Origin: Anadara kagoshimensis | Taxonomy: Eukaryota; Mollusca; Bivalvia; Arcoida; Arcidae | Length of the DNA stretch: 64,000 nt | Assembly: GCA_021292105.1 (NCBI GenBank) | Contig: CM037865.1 | Coordinates: forward strand, 65,159,630-65,223,629 | Reading direction: 5' to 3' | Shown here: piece after piece, positions 37,601-52,600 of the stretch | How positions within the stretch are numbered: the stretch's first letter is position 1 | Layout: each line of letters begins with the position of its first letter | Made by a program: the position numbers and the translations under genes | Notes under the pieces: generated by a model | Told to the model about the DNA's origin: nothing | The model's database searches: none | The model's input: the letters and a program-made list of their open reading frames with translations, nothing else

Positions 37601-40600
37601 TTCAGATAGGTATTGGAAATATGGATCAATTAAAGTTAAGATGAGAGCTGCCATACAACTGTCGAGCTTGCCTGCATGTGTCGTCCATCAAAAGCTTTTA
37701 CCAAATGTTTATCTATCAATATCAATGAACGCCAACACTGATGTCTGAGGTATAACATAAGCTCTGCTGTCCTTCATACAGGCAATATAACTATGCGAGT
37801 AGTTGTCCATGACAAATAGTATAAAAAGATTCATTAACATATTAGACTTGAAACTTCTTTTGATATTGGTGTTTGCTAATCTGACAATTCATTATGACAT
37901 CTCTCTCTTTTGTCCCTCTTAATGGGGTTTGCCACTGTACCATATGATAAATACCTCTTAAAACGCCATCTTTTATGATTCCATATCCATTGGAAATAAG
38001 TGTTCCGCACAAAAATTAAAGAGGGTATCACTTGTACAGCAGCAACCCCCATTCCACACTGCATCTCTCTCTCTTACTCTCTTTCTGTTACTTACTTTGA
38101 GTAAATTAGCATCCATTATTGGTATAATGGTATTAAGACCATACAGTACTACATCAGCTGCTGATAACTGTCCGCCGTTCTGTGGTACTCCATCCTCTGT
38201 AATAGAACAGTCAATGTCATTACAATTATCTACAAATCATTAATCAGCTGTTTAGTTAATATACATGTGATGTGGTTGAGATTTCCATAGAAACATCTCC
38301 TCGCTCAACATTTCTACTGGTATAGGTAGACAACTTTGACCTGTCCGTTTGACCTTTAAATATTTATTATGGGCGACTGCATTTATATATAGGAATCACA
38401 CGGGTTTATTTCGTATACATGATGAGAACACTAATCACTTATCATATGTACACATTATTAACTGTGAATCCTACTACTACCTATGTATAGGATGGACTCT
38501 TCTTTTTGAATATTCCTAATTAAAGGTCAAACGGACGGGTCAATGTTGTTTGCCTATATCTATCATTATGGAATGATATGACAGGGTTTTCCTTTCATAC
38601 CTTTTATTTCTTGAAAGTAAAACTACCTCAGATTGACAACCACTACAACTAAACTCAAGGGGAGATAACTCATAGTCTCATTGATACTGACATTTCTTAA
38701 CAGTACATGTAAAACTTGTTTGACGATCGTTGTAAGTGAACTGAAGGGATAATAACTGAAAGTAACATTACCTGGATCACTGAAGTCAATAAAATCTTTG
38801 GATAGTAAGTTAGTAAGTAATTCTATAACCAGTAATATATCATTGTATCTATCTTCTTCGTCATCATCATTCTGAGCTGATAGTTTTCCTGAAAATAAAA
38901 CATAATTATTTGAGACGAGGGCTGTATTTAGTCTCAAATGTGATGATCAATAGCTGTCACAAGAACACAATAACTGGAGTCTGCTTACCCAGCATTTTTT
39001 TGCTAATAATTAGTCAAGATTAGATAGTACTATAGTCCTCCAAAGGTACACTTACAGTTTTAATTTTAGGTTAAATTGGTATCACAAATATTAGATAAAC
39101 ATATTTTATTACTTACAGTCTCATAGTAGTTTTGTTTTACATCAATGAAAATTTTATAATATCAAAAGTACATGTATAAGCATGAACTAGAAGAATTTTG
39201 TGAAAATACAAGTTTTCTCTCAATTGTTCTCTCTATTTTGCATGTTTTATAGATTTTTTTAACATTTCTGAAATGAACACCGACACTTCTTAAATCAATA
39301 AATTATGTCACAATTTACAATGTCACCTCACCACAAAGTCTCATTCACTCATTCAACATTGTAATATGTATTCTTTAATGTATCACAAATATTAACCATA
39401 AGATTTTCTTTAGCCGAGATAACGTATATGAATCCTACTATATATTTTTGTTGTTTGAAACTGAAAGGTTGTGGGTTCAAATCTCAATCAATGCTAGAAA
39501 ATTTCTTTAGCTTATTCCCATGCTACTCCTATCCATGCTTAGATTGTAAAACGGCTAATGTATAACAGCAGCAGCAACCTAAGTTAATAAACAAGATCTT
39601 ACCTATATTGTGTTTAGAATACACCTGGATAGCTGACAAACATAATTCATACAATTTTCTTGACTGACTCTGAAATAAAAGAACATGATGTATTATTAAA
39701 ATTCATAATGATAGATATGTATATGGGTATATGTGTTAATTTTGGATAACTAATATAAACTTTATATTTTGTCAAAACTTGCAATTATATTTCCAATACA
39801 ATTATTTGACTTTATTAACAATGTTTCCAGGGCAATTCTTCTAATAACTATAACTAATATCAAATCAAAACACTAAATTTGTTTTATATGAGGCAAAAAT
39901 GTTAAATTTGGTTAATGTTTGTTGTTGTGTTTTATTCATAAAAAACCCTTATTGTTAATTATTTTCAGATTCTTATATTACATATGAAATTCTTTTTCAA
40001 TTTCAATAATTTTGATTTTATACAAAAATTTCATCATCTAGTATTGTGGATAATTTACGGTAAGTAAAAGCTTGTTTATAAATGCAACAGAGAGAAAATG
40101 ACTAAAACATTTATTTGAAAGAAAATGACAAAAAAACCATTAATTTGAAAGAAAATTACAAATAAATCATTGATTTGAAAGAAAATGACAAAATAAAAAA
40201 TAAAATAAAAAAATAAAATAAAATAAAATAAAATAAAATAAAATAAAATATAAAATAAAATAAAATAAAATAAAATAAAATAAAATAAAATAAAATAAAA
40301 TAAAATAAAATAAAATAAAATAAAATACCTATAACCAGACAGTAGATAAGAGAAGATATGTACTGATAATTACAACAAAGGAGTTATCACACCTAACAAA
40401 AGAATTAATAATCCCTAATCTGATGGATTAATTAAATAATTGTTAATCCCCTTTGTGTAAGTGTGACCCTTTGATCCTTAAGGGTCTGATATCTACTCAT
40501 CTACTCATCCCATCTATCCCCTAATCAGGAAATGACTACCCTTATCCAGACGATCAGCTTGTTTACCTGTGTTAGATAAAAGCACAGGTGATTCCTTTGA

Positions 40601-43600
40601 TGCTCTTTGATCTTTACCTGGTGAAGGAATCCACACCTTTAATCACCAATCAATTAAGGTGATTATCTCCTTAATCTAATCTTTGAAGATTAATAATTAG
40701 TTTAACACAATTTTAATGATTACTCAGTGATGGAGTATAAATAGGGAACAATTCTGAAAATCAGTCACTTGATTACTTGGTCATCAAACCCACCAGCCAC
40801 CACTTAACCACATTGTAACAGTTTTATATTTTATTGTGATGGAGAATTGTCAGTTTATTACCTATGCTAAGGAGTTGAAAGATGTTCTGTGTGTTCATGA
40901 CAAAGCTGTTATACAGATGAACTTATTAGGTATCTAATTATTTTTTTCAACTAAAATCTGAATTATGAGACAAAATTTAAAATATTGTATATTAATGAAT
41001 AATGATATATATGTAGAAAGTTATTCATTAATAAAAAATAAAATAAATAAAATCTACAATACATGTTTATATTTGGTGTATAGTCAACTCATCCCAACTT
41101 CATTTCACCAACTCGTCCCACTTTTTTTACCAACTCGTCCCACTTTTTTTACCAACTCATCCCACTTTTTTACCAACTCATCCCACTTTTTTTGGCCGTA
41201 TTTTTACCAAAATTTAGTGGTTATAATACCCAAAATCCAAAATATAATTTGTTTAGAAGAATATAATTAGACCAAATTCACAATATTTCAGTGTAAAATC
41301 AACAGATATTGGTATGGAAAAACATTACTCAATTTGCTATTACATAAGTAGGACATAATCCAAAATCGCAATTGTTCAAAAGTTTTGTCATTTTGAAAAT
41401 AAGTGAAATAAACATTAGTGACCAATCCTGGGTTTATACCCGATTTCGGTGTTCTCTTTTTATGAAATTCTTTACTATCTCCATTTTAACAGATTGAATA
41501 CTGTAACGTATACTGGTAACTTGTATAGTGAGTTGAATGAATGTATTCATAGGTGAGTAAATATTTATAATTTTACGTTTGATGTTCTTTTTTGGACCAT
41601 CTTTATGTCACATTGTGTTGATTGAATAAACATGTTCTTGGAGGGATTTCCGGATTAATCTGACTAAACTTGCCGACGATTTGTGTGTATTTCCGTTAAA
41701 CTGACGATACCTTACAAGGAAACCATAATTTTTTAAACGCTTTGTAAATATTCAAAGTGCAAGATGACTTTGCCTACTGCTTGCGTCCTTTACCGTTTGG
41801 TTTCACTATCCAAACAGTTGTATCATCGTTTTCAAACAACTTTTATCAATTTGTGAATTAAGTTAAACAATAAAATGTTCAGAAAATTGGGACAAGTTGG
41901 TAAACAAACGTGGGACAAGTTGGTAACGAAAACTGGGACGAGTTGGTAAAAAGAAGTTGGGACGAGTTGACTTGTATTCTTATATTTATGATTCCATGGT
42001 AAAACAATTAATATTTAAGTTCTAAACCAAGAACAGATTAAAGCAAGATAGTTTATCTTATTTCAAGAATATTCTATAAAATATTGATAACATGTTAAAG
42101 TTAAAGTCTGTCCCGAGCCATTAGGCCCATCAGACCGGAGCTTATCCTGGTTTCCGTGGCGTTAAGCGATTGAGAGTACAATACTCTCCCCTGAATGGGA
42201 CGCCGCTCCATCGCAGGGTTAACCCCCAGCATTTTGCTGGTACTCATTTATTTTTCAGCTGAGTGAACTGGAACAACGTGAAATTAAGTGTCTTGCTCAA
42301 GGACACAACACATCGCCCGGTCCAGGGATCGAACCCACGACCTTCGAATCATGAGTCCAACGCCTTAACCACTAGGCCACACGCTTCCATTGATAACATG
42401 TATTCACTTAAAATAGTTTGGTTTGACATATTTAAATTTGGTGACTAATTCAAGTAGGATTTTGAAATAAAACCAAAAGTTCTAGCAAATACCATCTTTT
42501 CGTTAATGTTATTGTTCCAAAAAAAATTTGTTGAAAAAAAGACAATATTACGCTACAAGTGTACTGGATAGAGAACAAAGAGACAAAATCTATTTAAATG
42601 GAATTTTCAGAAATTTTACATGTGCAAATGCAATTTTGATTTTAATTTTAACAATTTATATTAAATTAATGTTTATTGTATTTTTCAGAAAATATTATCC
42701 AGAAGCTTGACCAACAATTATTTAGATCAACAAGTGAAGGGAAACATGGCCAGACCGTACATCTACTGACAAAGAAATCTGTAACACAAGGAGTGAGAAA
42801 GATGTACCAAGAATATATCAACAGAAAACAGGAAGTTATAAAGAAGTTATCTGCCCTTATTATCCAGTCTTTACAGGAAGGTGTCAGCACCAACATCACA
42901 GATCTACAGCAGCAGAATATCAGTGTTAATCAGAGAGACAGTGACAATTTTATTGTGCATGTGACTGAAGTTTGTTGTGAATCGTCCAGAAGCGTGTAAA
43001 ATCATCGTTCATTATATAGATCAATATATGTTTATAAAGTGTAGAATATTTATATAGATTTTTAAAGAAAAGATTTATGATAGAATAGAAAATCACGTGC
43101 AATGAATTTTTAAAAGAAGAACTTTGATGTGTATATAAGAAATTTGAATGTGGCAACATCTCAAACTTCCAGCCAACAGACTTTAAAGAATATTTAATGT
43201 GGTGGTATCAAAGGGTGATAATTATAATGGTGTATAAAATCAATGTTAAACTAGTGCTGTATGTCAGATAAATGATGTTTAACTTATTTAAAATAATAAA
43301 TTATTATTGAAGTAACCAGATTTCTCTGTGTTTTCTTTTACATCCCCATCTTGAAAGAAGAGAGTAGGCAGCAATTGTGTTTTATGCAAAGTCAAGACTC
43401 TTTCAATTATATTGAGGTGGTCATGCAGCTCTGAAATGGTGTAGGAAACTGGAGTGCCCAGAGAAAACCATTGACCTGTATTAAGCAAACTGAAAAAAAC
43501 TTTCTTGCACTAGAATCTGTCCCATGTGGGATTCAAACCAAGGCAGCGAGAGATGATGTGGTCCACAAGTGTACACTTTAGACCAGAAAGAGATAGTTTG

Positions 43601-46600
43601 CCCACACAAAGAACATTTCACTTAGTTCAAACCTAGCCCATAAATGTGATTAAATAACTACACTAAAGGCCCTACCAAATGAACCGTAGAAGGTTTTATG
43701 TCATGTCATGTCATGTTCAGGCTATGATTTTTAACCTGATAATGAGAATGGGCGATAAGAATGCAATACACAATCCTGTTCATTTTGTTTTCATGCAAAT
43801 TTGTAATAGTAAGATATAACAAGAGCACCGCCGAGCGTAGCATTATACACCCGTGTTTTATTGATCGAGTAGTACTATTTACTGAGAAGTATAAGTACAA
43901 CTAGGATATATGTATGTAAAAATATATTGCTAAATGGATAGTGTTTGGGCCATAACTCGTAACCCAAAAAAAGTTGTAATTCAAATTTGCACGAGATATT
44001 ACCATGATTAAGGTGTAACTGTATAACAAATTTCATTTAAATCCATGTTTGTATTGTCTACTGAATGGAATACAAACCACATGGTCATACATACAAAAAT
44101 TTCTAAGTTAAAAAAGGGGCATAACTCCTCCAAAAATAATCTGAAAAAGTTGTAATTCGAACTTGCACCAGATATTAACATCGTAAATGTGTATACTAAA
44201 TTTCATTTGAATCCATAAATAGTTGTAGGCTCTAATGATCGGAAACCACATGGTCATACATACAAAAATTTCTAAGTTAAAAAAGGGGCATAACTCCTCC
44301 AAAAATAATCCGAAAAAGTTGTAATTCGAACTTGCACCAGATATTAACATCGTTAATGTGTATACCAAATTTCATTTGAATCCATAAATAGTTGTAGGCT
44401 CTAATGATCGGAAACCACATGGTCATACATACAAAAATTTCTAAGTTAAAAAAGGGGCATAACTCCTCCAAAAATAATCCGAAAAAGTTTGTAATTTCGA
44501 ACTTGCACAAGGTATTACCATGGTAAAGCTGTATACCAAATTTCATTTGAATCCATAAATGTTTGTGGTCTCTATTGAACGGAATACAAATTGTTAACAG
44601 ACGCCCGGACGGACAGCACCGTAACATAATACGTCCCGTCATATGACGGGCGTATGAAAACTTTCACAAATATTCAGGTTTCTATAATTCACTTGCATTT
44701 TCACAAACAATGTATAAATAAATAAAACTACAGTATCTGAAAAATTAACCGATGCAAAACTGTCCATGTGGTTAGAAGATTCTAGAACTAGACAGTGCTT
44801 GCTTCCATCTAGACAAGAAACATGTGTATCTGATACATATGATATTTTTACTGCATCATTACCTCTCCTAAATAACAGAGTTGTTTTTGTATGACTTCAG
44901 AAAACAGCTCCAATACTAAAGGCACTACATCTTCATAGTTATGATACAGATCTGAAAAATATACAATGTAGTATGGAAGGTTTTTTTTTCTGATAGTTGC
45001 AGTTTAAACATAAAATATTTTTAAAAACATTTATCACATTTTAATTCACATGACATATCGTAACTATGAAAAGGGAGATATGTATGAGCTTTACTTAAAG
45101 TAGAGTTTGTAAATATAATGTTTGACAGTTACATGGTAAAGAATCTCGCAGCAACCCAAAAATGAAAAGAATCATGGTGACAAAGAAGACATAGATCGTT
45201 CCACCAACTAAGTTCAATTCACACTCTTGATAGATCTTAGTGTCAAAAATTTGTCAAATTGCTTGCCAAATGTTTGAGGAAACAGTTACCTAAACAACTA
45301 AGTTTTTTTTTTCCAGAAAAATATCAAATGAGCAGATTCTGTATCCAATGGAAATAATAATTCCACACAAATGTAAATGGGTGCCATATGGTACACAAAT
45401 CTGTATCATGATTTTATACTTGTATGTCACCCAAAAAGTTTATCTTTAGGTACTTACCAAGTAATTTTACACTATCAGAAAGCAATGGATGTAGAAAATT
45501 AAACAGCCGGTCTAAATTGTCTACCCTTGTTCCCATGGCAACACCACATAAAGAGTCCAGTAAGTCCAATACTAATGCTTTAACATCTGTATTGCTTATT
45601 TTCTTCCTGAAATCTGCTTGACAAACTGTTTGCATAAATCTGTCATGGAGGGATTTAAGTACCTGTACAACAAAAATTAAGTGAATACATGTGTAGAATA
45701 TGTGTCACACAGACAATGATAGTAGAATTTTAGCTATAGCACAGTCGAGACACATTAGTCTGTACGTACAGTTTTGCTTTGATGAAAAGTGAGTGAGTGA
45801 GTAATGATGTTTCAAAATAAGAACAAGATATAAATTATTAATACATTTATATGGGTTGGGTTGGGTAATGGTTTTTAACGTCCCAGTCAAGAATATTTCA
45901 CTTATATCCAGAGTCACCAGCTATAGGCGAAGGTGTAGAAATTTTGCCTGTGTGTCGTGCTGATGGCATTATACAGCAGAGTAGTTTATTATGTCAAGCC
46001 TACTGCGACATGGAGCTTTTTTATTTTAAGTTCCCATCTGAAAAGAACCATGACTTTCATTTGGTAATGCTGAGTGCTTGGCGAAAGAACAGTCACTACC
46101 CACTTTCAAGTCCTGGGTTAGACCCAGTCGAGGTTCAAACCCATAGCCTCCCACCTATGGAGTGAGCACTTTAGCAACTGAGCTACACAGTGGTATATTT
46201 TTAGTGAACATACTGTTAGACAGTGGCTGTTGGTGCAAGACCATTTGGTTGACAGCAATCACTATTGCGAGGCTGTTTGTATATTATTTTTAGTGCAAGT
46301 GAAATTAATTAAAGCTTGTGTGTAGATGAGCAATATGAGGTTACTATTTGTAAACCAGATAGAACTTGCGTCCAAAAATCCAAGGCAGATTACTGATATA
46401 ACATCTGGATGATTATGATAGAAATATGATTGCTATATACCATTCACTAGGCATAAAAATGTTTGTGGACATGCATTGGAAAGTGGAAATGTTGTTAAAC
46501 ATGCCTCTAGTACCACAATAATTTAATTTACTGTGCAAATATTGTCAAATACATATTTTGGCATACATGTATATACATTTATTATATATGCAGGTGAATT

Positions 46601-49600
46601 AGAATACTTACACAATTATAATACTCTTCTTGTAATTGGTTATCTTTAAAACCTGAACCAGCCAATACCAAACCTTTTAACAAATACCTCCTGGCAGCAG
46701 AACACATTGAGTTGTAAGGATGTTGATGATTGGCTTCCTGCTTAGCTAGTGTCCATATCATATCACTTTTAACCACATATACAGCCCTAAAATGGATGCA
46801 ACAAATATTACTAGCATCACCATAGTGAATGCTGTTTTAACATTTCATTAGCAATTCTTTTGCTATCCATGTTAGACATTTTTCTCTTATTAACCTTAAT
46901 GATTAATATAAACATAAATTCATGCAGTTTTGTACGGTCTGCTTTGTACTGCTGCAAACAAATGACAATCACTAATAATGAGAAAGATGGTGGAGAAAAC
47001 AAGAGTGTCCAGTGAAAACCACTGACCCTGGGCTGACAAATTTTTTTTGCACTAGGATCTGTGTGAGTGGTATTCGAACCAAGGCGTTGAGAGGTGCTGT
47101 GATTCATACATGCATAATTTGGATCACTCAGCCAATGGGGCTGCTTCCAAACCAAGAGACAAGGGATATTTAACAATTTATTGATTGGTTTTTGGTTATT
47201 GCTTGTGGGTGTGGTTTTGGATTGTGGGTGTGGTTATGGTTTTGGTCTTGTTGTTGACTATTGCTTTATTTTGCATCACCAATTTTTCAGCTATTCACCA
47301 CTAGAACTACTTTATAAATCTCTATGGATTAATCTATAAACAAGTTTCTGTATGCATGTGAATTGTAAGTTTTATGGTCTGCCTTGTACCAGCGTACACT
47401 CAGCGCTACTGTAAGGTGCTAGCTCTAAGTCAGTATGACACAGACTCTCCCCAGTCAAATTATACTGACGCCGGGTGATCCAGTAAAGGCCATAGGCAAG
47501 AAAATTCACTTTCCCACATGTGGTCTGAGCGGTACTTGAACTCATAGCGGTGAGAGACCCTGGATTGGTTTTAAGTGTGTTTAGTGGCCTCATGCGTGTA
47601 TATGGGTTGTACATGAAGGTAAGTATGTGTTAAGTCTCAATTACCTTGATCTTGATTCAACCATTGAATTTAATAATTGCATAGTGTCAGTTACAAGTTT
47701 TCCTTCAGAATTCCACACCACCAAGTTGGCTACAATTTTATCTAGTAGAAATGACACAGTCCACTGGGCTCCATCTGTATCACGTCCAAAGGCAGACAGT
47801 AACGCATGACTGATCTGAAAACAAATAAAGTAGAATAGAACTCAGTAAGGTCATATACGACTTTCTTGATGGTGCATTAGATATAGTTATGACTTGTCTG
47901 TAATAAGGATCATCTCAGAAAATCTGAAGTATGGCATTTATCAGAAGTAGCTATTTCATACAGGTTAACATATAAGCAAAAGAAACATATTCAGATCTAT
48001 GTAGAACAATTTTTATTGACAGCACAGAGGTGTTTAGAAGGACAACATCTATGAGATAGGCGACCAATACCTCAATGAATATAATTTTGTTAAAAGGTCA
48101 TTTACAATGTTTTCAGTACAAAAGTAATTTATAATGTTTTCAGTTTAAGTAATATAATATGTGTTATTAATAATTTTATATCACACAACTCTCCTGTTTA
48201 TTGATGGAATAAAACGGTGTAATATTTTTCGTATTACACAGGTACCCATGTAATATCACTTGATTGTGACGTAATCAGTTATCACGCTTCTGATTTACGT
48301 AGTGGTCGTGCCTAATGATGTCATATGAAAACTGAGTCAGTGTGTTGTTTATTTTTAGACTTTTGAAGACTTTCCGATTCTTTGAAAAATAATTTTGATG
48401 CATTCGGAAAAATATTATGATTTAAACTTACATATTGATTATGTCTTTTTTCTAGGTGATTAATTTACTTTTACTATAACCAAATAGAACTATATTCTTA
48501 CTTGCGCAGTTAATTTGGAGGTGATTTGTCTGACCTAGATAGAAATCGCCTGTTTCTATATGGCATCAAATAATATGTACATGTCATTATGCCTCGGTAT
48601 TTTGAGTTATGTGATATATAGAATCTTAGACTCGTGAGGGTTTAATATGAAATTTATTAAACTCGTTCAATAATTAAATATGTCACTCGCCAAGGCTCGT
48701 GGCATATTTAATTATTAAACTCGTTTAATAAATTTCATATTAAACCCCACTCGTCTAAGATCCTCTATATATAACTGATGCCATCTGACTCATAAAATAG
48801 TTCAGCAATATCATAGGTGTGGCTTAAAATAAAGATTCTTGAACAAAAAAGTACAAATTGTGACTGAATATGATTTATAACTGGAGAAACCAACAATACA
48901 CATGTACATGTACTAACACATTTTCAGGCAATAAATAAATGAAATTATTATCAATGTTAATTTTAACTAGTTAAAAATACATTATTATCAGTAGGATAGC
49001 CAACCCGGCCAGCGCATTAATTCATCAAACAAAATTTCACGCGCAGACAAAGTGAAAAAATTGTCAAAAATTTGAATTCACTCGAGGCGGTAAAATTACA
49101 TAATATTTATTTCACTGCGAGTTTTTAATACTATTTGTAGTATTTTATCGTTTTTTGAGGACAAAAGTAAGTCATTAAAGACGATTTTTATCAAAGTCGG
49201 TGAGAATTTAACAATTTAAATCGTAATTGAATGTTAGACACCGGCGAAAAATTGAAAATTGAAACTTTAAAAAATATCATTCTGTGTACGCAGTTCCTCA
49301 TGCACCAAAGATGTTTTTACATGAACGAAAAGAACTCTTTCTCATGGTTATTTTGATGTATAATTTGTCAAATAATTTTCTTTACACAAAAAACGTACCA
49401 GTTTCAAATGTCGAAAAAAATCGATGACATTGCCGGATTCTCGATCATGGGCCGCCCCCTTTCCGGCTAATTTGACACAGAAAAAATGTTAAGACAGCTT
49501 CCTTATTGTATGTAATGTATAAATTTGATAATCGAGAGACGCTGTGGATATATTTTCGTTGAAATAAAGTAAGTTTTTCCTTAAAAATATTGTATTTTCA

Positions 49601-52600
49601 CCTCATTTCTCGTCTAATCTGCCGATTTTTTGGAACTACTTCCAGTCGGACATATTTGATTAGCATTCGTCCCGCTTCGATCACAATTTTAGCATGCAGA
49701 AAATGTCATCGTGTATTTTGGACAAAATAGTCAAGCTTTTTTGCCTTATTTGTCATGTATGATCGATCTGCATGGCTGTCGAACACATTAGATACGGATG
49801 TGTTCTAATTTTACCCATATGGACTCGGGATCTGTACCAATACAGTGTACAGTGCAACCTGCTCATGTAGGGCTAGTTAGGGACTCAGAATTACTGAAAA
49901 TTACCAACTGATTTTGCTTTGCTGGCAAAATATAAACAGGACCTGTCTGTCATATCAGTACATATCATTGGATAAATAAGCTAACATCATTAAAGAGGGT
50001 TAGACTAGATTTTTCTTTATGAAATATTTCCCAAAATGAGGAAACATCTCCCATGTTAGTTTAGCCAGAGTCAACACAACATTGGTCTTTATTATTTAAA
50101 TTTTTGTTTCTGTTCTGATGCCAATAACCCCGGCATTATTATTTTAGTACAATTTAGACATGAAAAATTGATTATTTTGCTTGATTAAAAGTTTTAAGTC
50201 AACTTGACATAGCACAAATAACATTTAAAATAGACTATGTGGAAGTGGGAAATAGAAAAAGTGAATACCAATCATGTGGATTTCATTTGACTTGGTTAAA
50301 AATTTAACTCCATATTATAATGATTAAATACAGATCTGTAAAATATTTAGGAATTCAAGTAATTTCTGTAAAAATGTAAAATTCTGATAAATAAATATCA
50401 CCTTTCAGGAAAATTCATGGGAACTGGTTTGATAATAACATTAAGAAATAAGTTTATGCAAATGCTGCTAAAAAGTGAAATTCATGACAAAGTGTATCCA
50501 AATGGGCATTATTAGTTTGAAAGAATTCAAAATAATTGACCAATTAAACAAACCTTGCACTGAAAGGTGCAGTTTGATTATAATTCTGTCAATCAACATC
50601 ACTGAGGGATCAATATGAGATGACGTCAGGTCACGTGATACTTCAGACTTTAGAGAGATGTTATGAATGCATTGAAAAATTTTTAATCATAAAACGTCTT
50701 GGGTGGGATGATGTTAATCAAAAAAGGGTGGGCATATTGATCCCTCAGTGATGTTGATTGACAGAATTATAATCAAACTGCACCTTTCAGTGCAAGGTTT
50801 GTTTAATTGGTCAATTCTGTCAATCAACCACTGAGGAATCAATTATGAGATTTTAGAGTCAATGCATAAATAACATAATAATAAAGTATGATGATATCAT
50901 ATAAGAACAGTAGTTGTTATTAAAAATTAAAAAATTAAAAACTGATTTGTTTTATTAACATCTATTAACAAACATGTATACAAATTAATAACACATTCAT
51001 TTAGTACATTTCAGGTTGAATATTCATGTAACAGTAAAGTACCAAAATTGGTGTCATTAGATGTAGTAATTGGTTTATTGTAAAACCGACGAAACACACA
51101 ATCAGATGACCATCCAGCAGTTTTCAATAAAATGTGAATTGGCGTGTTTGTTTTATGTAAGGCAGATGTTGATGCTGCTCTTGTACTATGTGCACCATAA
51201 GTGTTTATGTCTATACCAGCCGCCGATAAAACAGTTTTTATCCATGAACCAATCGTACTTTTACAAACAGGTTTATGTGGAGAAACTGTACTTAAAAACA
51301 ATTCACATTTCCCTTTACGAATGGTTTTGGTTCTACATAAATATTCTTTTAAAGTTTGAACAACACATAAACCTGAATCTAATTCATATGCATGAAAAAG
51401 AAGAGGTTCTAAGTGATTTCCGGGTTTTGATTGTTTCAATATATCCCCAAATTGAATTTTTACAACAGTGTTGTTATTGAGAAAATGAATGTTATTAATA
51501 TTGATTAGGTGTAATGTTTGAGTTCTTTGTCCAGAAAGTAAAGCCAACAATGTAACAAGTTTATAAGTAAGAAACTTAAAAGATAATGTATTTACTGGAA
51601 CTAGTGTTTTCAAATATGACAATACCACACGTACATCCCAAATATCTTTATACTTAGGGAATGTTGGACGTTGACGAAAAACACCTTTCATAAATCTACG
51701 TATGAGAATGTTTTCTCCTACCGGGGAGGAATTCCCACATAATTCCCACAAAGCAGAGATTGCACTTTTCGCAGTATTAATGGTGCTATACTTTAATCCT
51801 TTGTTAAACAGATCAGTCAAGAAAATGAGTAAATTATTTATAGAAATTTCAGTGGGATCAATTTCCCTCTGGACACAAAAACACATCCATCTCTGGAAAT
51901 ATGTCCGATATTGGTTCTTGGTAGCCTCGCTCCAGGAATCGATGATAATGTAGCTAGTGTCTTCTGGTATTTCCTGGCCACAGAGTCTGTCCCAGACAAG
52001 CGGAATGCTCCTAGACGGAGTGTTTTGATAGGATGTATTTTTTCTAAGTTGGTTGGTAGATGAAGTAATTTCTGTTTGTTTGGTAATAGGTAACAATTTC
52101 CCGAAACCATTTCCAAAAGTCTGGTAAACCATGACTGTGTCGTCCAAATTGGAGCTATCATTACCATTTCTGCTTTGTCTTGGTGAACTTTTGTCAACAC
52201 ATGACCAATCATACTGAAAGGAGGAAATGAATAGCATAAAAAATAATTGTTCCAGTTGATTGAAAATGCATCAACAGCCACAGAATTTGGGTCGGGTATA
52301 TACGAAACATACACTGGTAATTGAGTATTAAGACGTGATGCAAATAAATCAATGTGCATTTTACCGAATTGTCCTTCAAGTTGTTTGAATATTGTGGAAT
52401 TTAACATCCATTCCATATCGTCATTTAAATGTCTTGAGAGATAATCAGCCTCAACATTGTGTTTTCCCGGTAAATGGAAAACAGACAACCATATATTGCG
52501 CTCCTTACACCAGAGCCATAATTGCCGTGTTAGTGTATTTAGGGCTGGCTTTCGGCCTCCCATTTTTGACACATATTGAACCGCCACTGAATTATCCATT

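Noticed and set aside
42108..42390. A possible functional tRNA gene on the minus strand
   Set aside because: A and B boxes are good, but the tRNA-like head runs straight into a SINE body and no acceptor-stem partner closes the cloverleaf.
44108..44642. Minus-strand frames with repeated FNLEIFVCMTMWFPIIRAY
   Set aside because: They are products of the 169-bp tandem units in an intronic element, not a protein repeat.
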